Shown here piece by piece: positions 43,493-53,046 of a stretch of 64,000 nt of DNA. Within the stretch, counting starts at the first letter, position 1; each line of letters starts with the position of its first letter. The notes beneath the pieces were generated by a model that was given only the letters and a program-made list of their open reading frames with translations, was not told the origin of the DNA and searched no databases. Both the position numbers and the translations under genes were made by a program. The stretch comes from JBALVO01 sp036961445. GTDB lineage: Bacteria; Pseudomonadota; Gammaproteobacteria; Pseudomonadales; Halieaceae. The stretch covers positions 9,213 through 73,212 of the forward strand of contig JBALVO010000007.1 in assembly GCA_036961445.1 (NCBI GenBank), given 5' to 3'.

Positions 43493-44839
43493 TCAGGTGT
43501 GACCAAACGATAGCATCGCGTCTGCGACTTTCACGAAACCTGCAATGTTAGCACCAGCCAGATAGTCTATATGGCCATCGCGCTCGCCGTATTGCACACA
43601 ACTTTCGTGGATACTGAACATGGTGTCTTTGAGCAGCTTTTCCAGTTCTTCTTCTTTCCAGGCAATGCGCGCACTATTCTGGCTCATTTCAAGCCCGGAA
43701 ACAGCAACCCCCCCGGCATTCGCCGCTTTACTGGGCGCATACAATATTTTAGCGGCCTGAAAGGCATGTATGCCGGCAAGCTCGGTCGGCATGTTGGCAC
43801 CCTCTGAGACGCCCATGCAGCCGTTCTTAATTAGTGTTTTCGCTTCGTTCTCGTTGATTTCATTCTGCGTAGCGCAAGGCAGGGCTATATCACAGGGCAC
43901 ACCCCAGGGCCTGCCTTCATGAAAACTGGCCGAGCTGAACTCGTCAGCATACTCCTGGATTCGCCCACGTCGTATCTGCTTGAGGTCAATCAGGTACGCC
44001 AGCTTATCAGTATCGATACCTTCCGGGTCATGAACAAAGCCGGATGAATCAGACAGGGTGACTACCTTGCCGCCCAGGTGGTTCACTTTTTCTACCGCGT
44101 AGGTGGCAACGTTTCCAGAACCGGAAACAGCCACTGTTTTGCCTTCCATGCTATTGCCCGTTCGCTCCAGCATATTTTGCATAAAATAGACGGTGCCGTA
44201 GCCTGTTGCTTCGGTGCGGATCTTACTACCACCGAACTCCATACCCTTCCCCGTCAGCACACCAACAAATCGATTTTCGATGCGCTTGTACTGACCGAAC
44301 AGGTAGCCGATCTCACGTGCGCCAACGCCAATATCTCCAGCTGGCACGTCGGTGTCTTCACCGATGTGTCGATACAGTTCAGTCATAAAAGACTGGCAAA
44401 ACCGCATGACCTCGTTGTCGCTCTTACCCTTGGGATTGAAATCCGAGCCGCCCTTGCCGCCACCCATAGGCAGTCCGGTCAGACTGTTCTTAAACGTTTG
44501 TTCAAAACCAAGAAATTTAAGTACGCTCAGGTTCACCGAAGGATGAAATCGTAATCCGCCCTTGTACGGGCCGATCGAGTTATTGAACTGCACGCGGTAG
44601 CCACGCTGATTGCGGATATTGCCCTTGTCGTCGGTCCACGGTACACGGAATATAATGACTCTGTCAGGTTCTGCCATTCGTTCCAGAATCTGCATCTTGT
44701 GGTAGATCGGTTTATCCGCCAAATACGGGAAAAGGGTGCCCGCAACCTCGGAAACAGCCTGGTGGAATTCAGATTCGCCGGGATTGCGTTTAATGAGTCC
44801 CTCCATAAAACGCTGCTGGTATTGTTGAGTCTTATCCAT
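43493..44839 (-). CDS. gdhA: NADP-specific glutamate dehydrogenase
   Basis: 448 residues, nearly identical in length to E. coli GdhA (447). The motifs PMGGGKGGSDFNPKGKSD (catalytic Lys) and VPAGDIGVGAREIGYLFGQY, the Rossmann loop VSGSGNVATYA, and CATQNEINENEA are all present. It makes glutamate from 2-oxoglutarate and ammonia with NADPH, cytoplasmic. Followed by its own terminator; monocistronic. Confidence 0.95.
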   Translation of the reverse strand: MDKTQQYQQRFMEGLIKRNPGESEFHQAVSEVAGTLFPYLADKPIYHKMQILERMAEPDRVIIFRVPWTDDKGNIRNQRGYRVQFNNSIGPYKGGLRFHPSVNLSVLKFLGFEQTFKNSLTGLPMGGGKGGSDFNPKGKSDNEVMRFCQSFMTELYRHIGEDTDVPAGDIGVGAREIGYLFGQYKRIENRFVGVLTGKGMEFGGSKIRTEATGYGTVYFMQNMLERTGNSMEGKTVAVSGSGNVATYAVEKVNHLGGKVVTLSDSSGFVHDPEGIDTDKLAYLIDLKQIRRGRIQEYADEFSSASFHEGRPWGVPCDIALPCATQNEINENEAKTLIKNGCMGVSEGANMPTELAGIHAFQAAKILYAPSKAANAGGVAVSGLEMSQNSARIAWKEEELEKLLKDTMFSIHESCVQYGERDGHIDYLAGANIAGFVKVADAMLSFGHT

Positions 44840-44884
44840 TGTTATCTCCGATCATTATAGTTGTAGGTCGAACGCCTGCCCCGC

Positions 44885-46684
44885 TCAATCTAGCGGCGAT
44901 GTATCCAGCTGCTTAACCAGGTTGGCATAAAAGCCAGTTGCCGCCATCAATTCTGTATGTGTGCCGCGTTCGACAATTTTCCCGCCGTCGAGCACCAGTA
45001 TTTCATCCGAGTGCTGGATAGTACTGAGCCTATGGGCAATAGCGATCACCGTCTTTTCCTCAAACACATGATCAATCGCTCTTTGAATCAATTGCTCGGT
45101 GACCGAATCAACCGAACTGGTGGCCTCATCCAGCATTACCACTTCACTGCCGCCAGCGATGGCTCTGGCAAACGCGATCAACTGGCCCTGCCCCGCCGAC
45201 AGATTACTGCCATTGCCCTCCAGTAAAAACTGGTATTGCCCGGGCAGGCGCTCGATAAACTCATTGGCATAGACATAGCGAGCGGCATCAACCACCGCGC
45301 CAGAACTGGCAGATGTGCGGGCCAGCCCGATATTGAATTCAATGGTTTCATTGAACAGAAATACTTCCTGCTGCATCAACGAGAAAAATTTGCTTACCTC
45401 AGGCTTGGGTATCTTGCTCAACTCAATGCCATTCAGCAAGATCGAGCCCTCGTAGTTATCGTAGGTCTTGGTCAGCAGGCGTAAAATAGTCGATTTGCCA
45501 GAGCCAGTGCTTCCCACCAGCGCTATTTTGGCGCCCTTGTTCAGGCAGAACGACACCCCCTGTAACACATAGGGGCCACTCCTGTTATAGCGAAAGCTCA
45601 CATCGACAAACTCCAGGGTATTGAAACGCGCTAACTGCAGACGCTGCTCGCTACTCAGGCTTATCTCGCTGCCATCATCTTCCTGCTCAGTGTCCTGCTG
45701 GTAGATATCCTCAATATGATCAAAGGCGGCAAACGCGCGCTGGATTGACGCCATTTGCGAGGTGAAATCCCGAATGGGCACGAAAATTTTGTCCAGGGTA
45801 TTGATAAAACCCACCAGCACGCCGAGAGAAATTGTGGCAGCCAGGATTTCCTTTGAGCCATACCAAATTATCAGCCCCATACTGATCGTGGTTATACCCT
45901 CAATGATCGAATACAAGGCCGAGTCATACAGGTTTGACCGCGACTGGGCATGACAAAAGCCTTCGGTATAGGTGCCATACCGTCGCTGCACATCCTCCTC
46001 AGCGTTATACAACTGCACCGTCTTAATGCCGCTCAGGCACTCCTGCAGGTAGCCAGTGCTCTCAGACAGCACTACCCGTGCCTTGAGGTAGGTATCTCGC
46101 AGCAGGCGCCTGAGCACCTGTGTGATGTAATAGATCGGCGGACCGATCAACAGCAACACCAGCGTCAACCGCCAACTGATGAACATCAGGAAGATCAACA
46201 GCGCCAGCGTCACCAACACATCGCGGACCATACTCAACAGCCCCTGGGTGAAAGACTCACTAATGGCTTCCAGGTCACTGGTGAGACGCGTGAGAGTGAC
46301 ACCCATGGGAGTCTTATCGAAGTACCGCCGTGGGAAACGCAATACGCGACCAAACATTTCAGCGCGAATATCCCGAATGGCGTACTGCGCCGCCGACTGT
46401 AGCGAGAAATTGAAGATCGCATCCGCCAGGTAGTTACCCAGCAGCACACCGCCTAGCGCCAGTGCCCACCACCACAGCCCCTCACTGTGTCCGGGTACCA
46501 GTTGTTCGTCGATAATGCGCATGATCAGCCAGGGAAACAGGATACTGAAGATGACAGACACAGGTATCAGACTGACCCCCAGCACTACCTGCTTGCGATA
46601 GGGTCTGAAATGGCCAAGGAACCGGGAAACTACAGACCAGTGCACCTTCGGGCCGGCAGGCCGCTTCGAGGAAGTAGTGTTCAC
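44885..46684 (-). CDS. ABC exporter half-transporter (MdlB-like, catalytic subunit)
   Basis: 599 residues: six TM helices (about 30-320), then the nucleotide-binding domain. Walker A GSTGSGKST, signature LSAGQGQ (third position Ala), Walker B VVMLDEATSSVD with the catalytic Glu intact, and the H-loop AHRLS. Starts with GTG and overlaps the partner gene by four bases. Together they form a heterodimeric exporter like MdlAB or YheHI. Substrate unknown; drugs, lipids or peptides are the usual ones. Confidence 0.92.
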   Translation of the reverse strand: MNTTSSKRPAGPKVHWSVVSRFLGHFRPYRKQVVLGVSLIPVSVIFSILFPWLIMRIIDEQLVPGHSEGLWWWALALGGVLLGNYLADAIFNFSLQSAAQYAIRDIRAEMFGRVLRFPRRYFDKTPMGVTLTRLTSDLEAISESFTQGLLSMVRDVLVTLALLIFLMFISWRLTLVLLLIGPPIYYITQVLRRLLRDTYLKARVVLSESTGYLQECLSGIKTVQLYNAEEDVQRRYGTYTEGFCHAQSRSNLYDSALYSIIEGITTISMGLIIWYGSKEILAATISLGVLVGFINTLDKIFVPIRDFTSQMASIQRAFAAFDHIEDIYQQDTEQEDDGSEISLSSEQRLQLARFNTLEFVDVSFRYNRSGPYVLQGVSFCLNKGAKIALVGSTGSGKSTILRLLTKTYDNYEGSILLNGIELSKIPKPEVSKFFSLMQQEVFLFNETIEFNIGLARTSASSGAVVDAARYVYANEFIERLPGQYQFLLEGNGSNLSAGQGQLIAFARAIAGGSEVVMLDEATSSVDSVTEQLIQRAIDHVFEEKTVIAIAHRLSTIQHSDEILVLDGGKIVERGTHTELMAATGFYANLVKQLDTSPLD

Positions 46685-48459
46685 GCCACCCCCCCACTAT
46701 CGTGCTGCTGTAACTGCCAGGTGTGGCGGTATTCATCAGAGCTTTGCAACAGCTCGGCGTGACTGCCATGAGCCACAATACGTCCCGCGTCCATCACCAA
46801 AATGGTATCGACCTTTTCCAGCACCGTAGCCCGATGGGAAATGATAAGAGTGGCCGCGCTGCGGCTGTGATTGAAAATCTGGTCAAGAAGAAATCGCTCG
46901 GTTTCGTTGTCCACTGCCGAGAGCACATTATCCAGCACCATCAGCTTGCAGGGGGTATACAAACCGCGGGATAAGCTCAAACGCTGTTTCTGCCCGCCGG
47001 ACAACAAAATACCCTTCTCGCCCACCAGCGTGCTGGCCTGCTCAGGGAATAGCTGCACTTCATCCAGCATGTCACTCTGATACAAGGCTTGCTCCAACGG
47101 CAATGGATCCTCTCGTCCGGCAGATCCAAACTGGATATTTTCACTGACGGTATCAGAGAATAAAAAGGGGTCCTGGGTAATGGTGCGCACCGCGCTGCGC
47201 AGATCCCGCCGCGACAAGCCGGCAATATCTTCGCCGTCGATAAACACACAACCGGGGTCCACTTCCAGGTAACGGTTGAGACAGTTCACCAGCGTGCTCT
47301 TACCTGAACCTACCTTGCCGAGAATACCCAGGGTTTGTCCGGGGCTGATTTCAAAGCTGATATTGTCAAGTACAGGGGTTTCGCTACCCGGGTAGGTATA
47401 AGTCAGGTTCTGCACACGCAGATGGTGGGAAAACAATTGCTCTCGGCGTTCGCTGGACAGGTGCTGCTGATCCTGCACATTCAGCGGTCGGTCAAGAATA
47501 CGACGCATACTTTCCAGGCTGACGATTCCTGCTTGCCAGGCCGACAATACCATGCCCAGCGAAATAAACGGCATGGCCAACAGCGCCGCATAGGACAGTA
47601 GGGCCGTGAGATCACCCAGGGACAACTGCTGGTTGATGAGATAACCGCCACCCACCACCAGTATCAATACTTTCAAGAACCGGTCGGTGTAGGCAATGAC
47701 CGGTATTATTACGGTACGCACCTTGGTCAGGCGCAGGGAACGGTCGAGAATTTTTAGATTCTCCCGGGCGAACGCGCCCTCCGCCCATTGCTGGATATGG
47801 TTGGACTTGATCACCTCAATACCCGCGAGAAAGCCCACTGTGGTGGTGGACATTTCCTGTAATTCCACCATACGCACCCGCATCATGCGGCGCATAAAAG
47901 CGATGCCCTTGTGTGCGATGGCAAAGGTGATCAGCACCGGCACGATGCAATACAGAGTAAGGCTGGGGGAAATCTGGTACATCTTCAACGGAGTCAGGGA
48001 CAGCGCGAACAGAATGTTGAACACCTGCAGCATCACAATACCGGCCAATGCGCGCACTCCATTGATGTCATTGTTGACGATAGAAATCAGGGTGCCGGTT
48101 TCGTGTTGCCGGTAGAAGTCGGGCTGCATGTGGGTAAGCCTGGCAAAGGCGTCATCCTTCAGCTCTCGCTCTATCGCCCTGCCCGGATTAAAAAACAGAA
48201 TGCGAGACACTGTGCGGGTGACGACCATTACTACTGCGAACAGAATCACCGCACCAATGCTATGCATTAGCGCATCCTGATTGTCGGCCAGCGCAGCACC
48301 ACTGAGCAAGTCAATGCTCTGTCCCAGGTATACAGGGATATTCACCGCCAACCAGTTAGTTACAAAGATAAAGACAATGCCAAACCCGTAAGACCACTTG
48401 TGGTGCAAAACGTAGCGGAAGAAAAACCTGGCGTTGGATTCTCGAGCGGTGTCGGTCAA
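46681..48459 (-). CDS. ABC exporter half-transporter (MdlA-like, degenerate Walker B)
   Basis: 592 residues, same layout. Walker A GKVGSGKST and canonical signature LSGGQKQR are present, but Walker B ends VLDN with Asn where the catalytic Glu should be. Paired with the LSAGQ signature of its partner, this makes one degenerate ATP site, as in other heterodimeric exporters. A perfect -10 is seen about 50 bases upstream. Confidence 0.92.
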   Translation of the reverse strand: MTDTARESNARFFFRYVLHHKWSYGFGIVFIFVTNWLAVNIPVYLGQSIDLLSGAALADNQDALMHSIGAVILFAVVMVVTRTVSRILFFNPGRAIERELKDDAFARLTHMQPDFYRQHETGTLISIVNNDINGVRALAGIVMLQVFNILFALSLTPLKMYQISPSLTLYCIVPVLITFAIAHKGIAFMRRMMRVRMVELQEMSTTTVGFLAGIEVIKSNHIQQWAEGAFARENLKILDRSLRLTKVRTVIIPVIAYTDRFLKVLILVVGGGYLINQQLSLGDLTALLSYAALLAMPFISLGMVLSAWQAGIVSLESMRRILDRPLNVQDQQHLSSERREQLFSHHLRVQNLTYTYPGSETPVLDNISFEISPGQTLGILGKVGSGKSTLVNCLNRYLEVDPGCVFIDGEDIAGLSRRDLRSAVRTITQDPFLFSDTVSENIQFGSAGREDPLPLEQALYQSDMLDEVQLFPEQASTLVGEKGILLSGGQKQRLSLSRGLYTPCKLMVLDNVLSAVDNETERFLLDQIFNHSRSAATLIISHRATVLEKVDTILVMDAGRIVAHGSHAELLQSSDEYRHTWQLQQHDSGGVA

Positions 48460-48837
48460 GCTAATTCCGTATGGCTAAGGGTGGATACATCATTGCAGCG
48501 CCGGCATTATACAACCGGAAGAGGTACCAGTATCGTTTTTTCGATATTGAGGCCACAAACCACCCCATAATCTCTACTAGCCCGGCGCAGGTTCCGACTT
48601 ACCGAGTCGGGAAGCGGTAGAAAAAACCTGCAAGGCCAGCGCAACATACCGGAATCAGGGACCGGTGAACATCGACAGATCGTGTCAACACCCGCATCAC
48701 GGACCAAAACGAAAATTTTTCTCGCGCGGCCTATTTGTCTTTCCTATACTGCTCAACGTGTTTGCGCGAACGAATAACGTCTAACTGGATTGGACAATGA
48801 GGAACCTTTACCTCACTAAACCCACGGAGAAAACTAA
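48460..48837. other. 378-base divergent region before the enoyl-CoA hydratase gene
   Basis: No gene supported. It holds the ABC operon -10 (48506-48511) on the minus strand. On the plus strand a TATACT near 48755 lacks a matching -35 and is only a weak promoter candidate for the hydratase gene. Confidence 0.4.
48506..48511 (-). promoter_or_regulatory. -10 element for the ABC exporter operon
   Basis: The minus strand reads GTTGTATAATGCCGGC about 50 bases before the ABC gene: a perfect TATAAT with the GC-rich discriminator seen at the RND and EamA promoters. -35 poor. Confidence 0.45.
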
Positions 48838-49629
48838 ATGAGTCATGACCCGCTGATCTACCGTAAACAAGAGAACGGTGTTGCAGTTATCTCTACCAAT
48901 GACGACCCTCTCAATAGAATGTCACTGGCCTATATTGCGATGCTCGAAGAGGTTATAGACGACATAGCTCAGGATGATAATGTCCGGGCTTTTGTTATAA
49001 CTGCAGAGGGCGAAAGCAATTTTTCTGTGGGGATGAACCTGAAGCAACTTCATTCAGGTGTTGAAGCGGCAGGTGGCGTAGATGCCTTCTTCGACCAGCG
49101 CATAAATCTCATTACCAGGATTGAACGCATGGGCAAACCCTCGGTTGCAACCTTGTTTGGCTACTGCCTGGGAGGCGGACTTGAACTACCCCTGGGTTGC
49201 ACCTTCAGGCTCGCTGCTGATAGTGGAGTACAGATGGGGCTGCCCGAAATGGACCTGGGTACTACGCCCGCATGGGGGGGCAGTGCCCGTCTGGCTAAAT
49301 GCATCGGACGCAATCACGCTCTGGATATGATCCTGAGGGCGAAAAAGATTGACGCTCCGGAGGCCCTGCGAATCGGTCTGGTCACCGAGATATGGCCAAT
49401 CGGGGAGTTGAAACAAAGAGCGTTGCAGCTGGCAGAAGAGCTTGCCGCGCAACCTCGTCAGGCGGTCAAGGCAATGATCGATGCGCTACACAATAGTGAA
49501 GACAAAACCCTGGAAGAGTTGTTGGCTGCAGAGCGTCGGGGCGTGCATGCAACCATGGGAACTGCTGACGCTAATGAAGGCATAATGGCGTTTCTGGAAA
49601 AGCGTAAGCCGGTATTCAATAAACCTTAA
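48838..49629 (+). CDS. Enoyl-CoA hydratase/isomerase family protein
   Basis: 263 residues, crotonase fold. The oxyanion-hole blocks NFSVGMNLKQL and FGYCLGGGLELPL are present. Where enoyl-CoA hydratase has two catalytic Glu residues, the second region reads GLPEMDLGTTPAWGGSARL with Glu in place; the first Glu is not obvious, so isomerase or hydrolase activity is possible. RBS GGAGAA precedes the ATG. Confidence 0.88.
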   Translation: MSHDPLIYRKQENGVAVISTNDDPLNRMSLAYIAMLEEVIDDIAQDDNVRAFVITAEGESNFSVGMNLKQLHSGVEAAGGVDAFFDQRINLITRIERMGKPSVATLFGYCLGGGLELPLGCTFRLAADSGVQMGLPEMDLGTTPAWGGSARLAKCIGRNHALDMILRAKKIDAPEALRIGLVTEIWPIGELKQRALQLAEELAAQPRQAVKAMIDALHNSEDKTLEELLAAERRGVHATMGTADANEGIMAFLEKRKPVFNKP

Positions 49630-49710
49630 GCACTCACATCTACGTGCATAACCCAGAGACTCATCCAACGGTGCCGGATACATTCCAGGCAAGCTTACGT
49701 CATGGTGTTA

Positions 49711-51531
49711 TCAGGGCTGATACCAGATAGGTGATGACCAGGCGCGTTCCTGTACCGTAGTGGCAACATCTGCCAGCAGAGGCAGACCGGCACGCACCGA
49801 GTCAAACGTGGTCCAGCGCGGGGTCGGTATTTCCAGCACCCGAGTGTAGTACAAGGCGCGCTGGCTGGGATCAAACTCCGGATCTTGCCATACGGTGGCT
49901 AGCTCGCTGCTGCCTATGGTATTGCGGTAGGTAGCGGTGGCCAGATCTACCGTATTACCCACAGCCGGCAGCTTGCCATCTGCCTGCGGTTGGCGCTCGC
50001 CGGCCCAAGCCACATCAAACACCTTGTCGTGAGTGTTACCATCGCTGTCCACCCAGCCCTTTACTACCTGGATGCGATCCAGGTTGGCGCCCAGCGCATC
50101 CTTATTCGCCAGAATTACGAATTTCGGTGCTTCGTTGCCGTCTTTCCTTAAATCACCGCCCATGGGCACGCCCCCGTCATAGGCTTTTTGAATGACATCG
50201 GCGCGTTCGAGTATTGAGGATTGGTATTTCCAGCCACCAAAGAAGCGCACCGCTATGCGCGGACCACTGGTAGCGTAGACCTCACGATCGTGGATGGCGT
50301 CCCAGATGGCCTCCCGGGTATTACTGACCGCCCAGACCCCGGTGATAGAGCCGGCAGATTGTTCCCATGCGGCAATCCAGCCCCCTACCTCCGCGGTTTG
50401 GCGCCGCTGGGGAGTGGCGTCCTCACCTCCGTGACCGCCAACAAAATTGTCTTCATCAACATCGGCCATCAAACCGTTGTGGCTGTCGGTGCCGCCCACA
50501 AAACCGAGCTTGAAGGGATTGGCACCGACCTGCTGTTCCAGAGCCATGCCCTGCACCACCCCGTAGCGGACGTAGTTTTCTTTGCGCTGCACACGACCGC
50601 TGAACTTGGCGATGGAAGGGGCATTCTCAAAATCGGAAAACTCGTCCGCTGCCCAGAATTTCCGGGTCACCTCGGAGTTTCCCTTGACCTGCATTATCTC
50701 GATCGCGCGTTCAAAATGGCCGCGCAATTTAGCATATTCGATATCCAGGGAGTTACCGCTGTGATCCTCGGCGGGAAACATACGGCCCTTACTGGCGTTG
50801 GAATTGTGGGGTATCGCAATAGAACGGGCGCCCTGCTCTTCCTGCGCGCTGAGCCAGCTCCAGAGACCCTCTTCATACATTATGTCGGAGGCGCCCATAG
50901 GTATTTCCGGCACCGACGCGTCGCGGAAAATAATGTTGCGGTGCAGATTCCCTCCTCCTGGGGCGCTACTCCACTCAAAGGCATTGAATGTGGTGAAAAC
51001 GCCGGGATCATTGTGTTCCGCTGCAGCATTGGTAATCACCTTCCAACCACTCTTTACCGAATCTGCCCCTGGATAGAAGGCGGTATGCTGCGGTTTTGCG
51101 CCACGATTATTCTTCACCACATACTTGATAAACCAGTTGCGGCGCTCATCGAAGTCAGTCAAGCCGATAAGCTGCTGTATTTGTGGAATATCGTGGCCCG
51201 GGGCACCCGGATTAAGAGCCGCGAACATCTCCCCCAGGTATTCCGCGTGATCGGTAACGGCTGCAAAATCCAACGGACGACGCATCTTATGGGGCTGACC
51301 GTTGACCACCACGGTTGCGCCCTTGGCAAAGCGATAAGCATCCGCTGGAGTCTGCCGTGTACCGCCCAAAAAAGCATCCAGGGAGTAGGCTGTGTGCATG
51401 TGCGTCTCACCGAAGTAGAGGTTTTTATGCGGATTTTGCAAGACATTCCCAGCGGCCAAGGTGACATTGCTATGCAAAATCATAGCCCCCACAAATACTG
51501 TTAAACGGGTCGAAGCTGGGTTGAGCATAAA
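49711..51531 (-). CDS. DUF3604 family exported protein
   Basis: 606 residues from the ATG at 51531, behind a GGAGG ribosome site. A signal peptide ends TLAAGN. The first conserved block is NLYFGETHMHTAYSLDAF, a His-rich metal-like site as in PHP phosphoesterases, then TDHAEYLGE, HNSNASKG and GGTDSHNGL. DUF3604 proteins are expected to be metal-dependent phosphoesterase-like enzymes; the activity is unknown. Common in marine gammaproteobacteria in my experience of annotation. Confidence 0.88.
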   Translation of the reverse strand, partial: FMLNPASTRLTVFVGAMILHSNVTLAAGNVLQNPHKNLYFGETHMHTAYSLDAFLGGTRQTPADAYRFAKGATVVVNGQPHKMRRPLDFAAVTDHAEYLGEMFAALNPGAPGHDIPQIQQLIGLTDFDERRNWFIKYVVKNNRGAKPQHTAFYPGADSVKSGWKVITNAAAEHNDPGVFTTFNAFEWSSAPGGGNLHRNIIFRDASVPEIPMGASDIMYEEGLWSWLSAQEEQGARSIAIPHNSNASKGRMFPAEDHSGNSLDIEYAKLRGHFERAIEIMQVKGNSEVTRKFWAADEFSDFENAPSIAKFSGRVQRKENYVRYGVVQGMALEQQVGANPFKLGFVGGTDSHNGLMADVDEDNFVGGHGGEDATPQRRQTAEVGGWIAAWEQSAGSITGVWAVSNTREAIWDAIHDREVYATSGPRIAVRFFGGWKYQSSILERADVIQKAYDGGVPMGGDLRKDGNEAPKFVILANKDALGANLDRIQVVKGWVDSDGNTHDKVFDVAWAGERQPQADGKLPAVGNTVDLATATYRNTIGSSELATVWQDPEFDPSQRALYYTRVLEIPTPRWTTFDSVRAGLPLLADVATTVQERAWSSPIWYQP

Positions 51532-51804
51532 TCCTCCAGTCCTGTCATTGCGTGTGTAGCACACCGGGTATGATGTAGCACCGATCGTTAGACATCAAGG
51601 GAATACCCGCGCGCCGTGCCGTGTAGCCTTGGTGCACCGGCAGCGGAGAAACGTCGGCTTACGGATTGATTACAGTTTTTGGGTATTCATTGCCGGACTA
51701 TCAACAATCGCCAGTCAGTTTGTTTTATCATATGGAAAACATTTGTTGTAGCTACGTCAATATTCGCTGTCACTAAAGGCGATTAAGATTTACAGGGAGT
51801 TCAC

Positions 51805-52578
51805 ATGAGAAAAATAGCACTGATTACATCTACGGCTATTCTGGCAGTCACTAACTTTAGCACCGCACAGGCGCAAGATGAGCTCATCTACGTTGCCGTG
51901 GAGCCCTGCCGGATCGCGGACACCCGCAAGTCAGCGCTTGGCGTTATCCGGGCGGACACTTCCCGTAATTTCCTGGTGGCTGGTTCGGCCGAGGAACTGG
52001 CTTCTCAAGGGGGTACAGCAGATTGCCTGAATCCAAAGGGAACGAAAAAACCCGCTGCTGTTTCAGCCTATATTGTTGCGGTACCGGCCGCTAGTTCAAC
52101 CGCTCAGGGTGTTCTGACGGCTTATCCTTCTGACCAGCCCCCACCGCCTTCAGGCACTGGCTCCACGGTCAATTTTGCCCAGGATCAAATCATCGGTAAC
52201 ACCACAAATGCCACAATCTGTGCAGCTGGTGATGCTTGCCCCTCCGACGGTGAGCTGGCAATCTTGGCCAGACGAACTGACGAGCACGTGGTGGTCGATG
52301 TACAGGGTTATTTCTATAACCCAACGTTGGTTCCCGGCTATGAAATTGTGCAAGCTCCTTTTGCGACATCCGGGAGAAACAACATCACCGCCGATGCAAT
52401 CTGTTCGGCGGGCAAAAAGGCGCTGGGTGGAGGGGGCAGCCTGGCATCCTCCAGCTGGGTTCTTGACACCAGCCGGCCGCGGACTGATGGCCTTGGTTGG
52501 CGGGTCACGTACAAAACCACAGGAGACACATTCAATGTCGCGGGCGCGGCCTGGGCAATCTGCGCCACGGTCAACTGA
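51805..52578 (+). CDS. Exported protein with a CRIADTR motif, unknown function
   Basis: 257 residues, signal peptide ending AQAQD. The mature part opens with YVAVEPCRIADTR and carries a VVVDVQGYFYNP segment after a DGELAILARRTDEH stretch. I recall this pair of blocks in many secreted bacterial proteins, where it forms one all-beta domain without a named function. Several Cys residues (PCR, DCLN, CAAGDAC, ICSAGK, ICATVN) suggest disulfides. Confidence 0.7.
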   Translation: MRKIALITSTAILAVTNFSTAQAQDELIYVAVEPCRIADTRKSALGVIRADTSRNFLVAGSAEELASQGGTADCLNPKGTKKPAAVSAYIVAVPAASSTAQGVLTAYPSDQPPPPSGTGSTVNFAQDQIIGNTTNATICAAGDACPSDGELAILARRTDEHVVVDVQGYFYNPTLVPGYEIVQAPFATSGRNNITADAICSAGKKALGGGGSLASSSWVLDTSRPRTDGLGWRVTYKTTGDTFNVAGAAWAICATVN

Positions 52579-52657
52579 TCGAGGACCCGGATCACACAGC
52601 TTAGCTGCCTCTGTTTTACGTGCTACCGGACTAGGAAAATATATGCGTCGGCCATGA

Positions 52658-52990
52658 CTAAGCCTTCTCCAATTTTCCCTGGCGAAAAAATAGAAACAAC
52701 GGGAAGGCAAAAGCAAATGCGACAGCGAATGCGAGAATGATGTACACCCAAAAATACCCCAAACCAAGGCGCCTGGATTCAACGTAAATCCAGATAAGTC
52801 CGGTAATACAGGCAATCGCCAGATCCCAGCTCAATGACTGGGCAGCCGCATTAGTCGCACCGGCGGCTATAAATTCTGCCACATCAAAGGTGCCACCAGA
52901 TTCAGCAATAAACTGCAGGTTGTAATACCAAGTCACTACTAGCCCGATAATGGCCAATAGAAGATAAACGATTCTTGTGATGCTCATCAT
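52658..52990 (-). CDS. DUF2834 membrane protein
   Basis: 110 residues, three hydrophobic helices with the DUF2834 pattern: LLLAIIGLVVTWYYNLQF, then WDLAIACITGLIWIYVESRRLG, then YIILAFAVAFAFAFPLFLFF. Function unknown. A GGGA ribosome site lies upstream of the ATG. Converges with the exported protein gene. Confidence 0.85.
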   Translation of the reverse strand: MMSITRIVYLLLAIIGLVVTWYYNLQFIAESGGTFDVAEFIAAGATNAAAQSLSWDLAIACITGLIWIYVESRRLGLGYFWVYIILAFAVAFAFAFPLFLFFRQGKLEKA

Positions 52991-53046
52991 CGAATGTCCC
53001 TTTCTTTTGATTATAGTTATAGAACGTAGCTGCGCAGCTTGGGCAC

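Noticed and set aside
50221..51504. Long open frame (427 codons) on the plus strand opposite the DUF3604 gene
   Set aside because: The DUF3604 protein on the minus strand has clear motifs and a ribosome site; the opposite frame has no recognisable family and unlikely composition.
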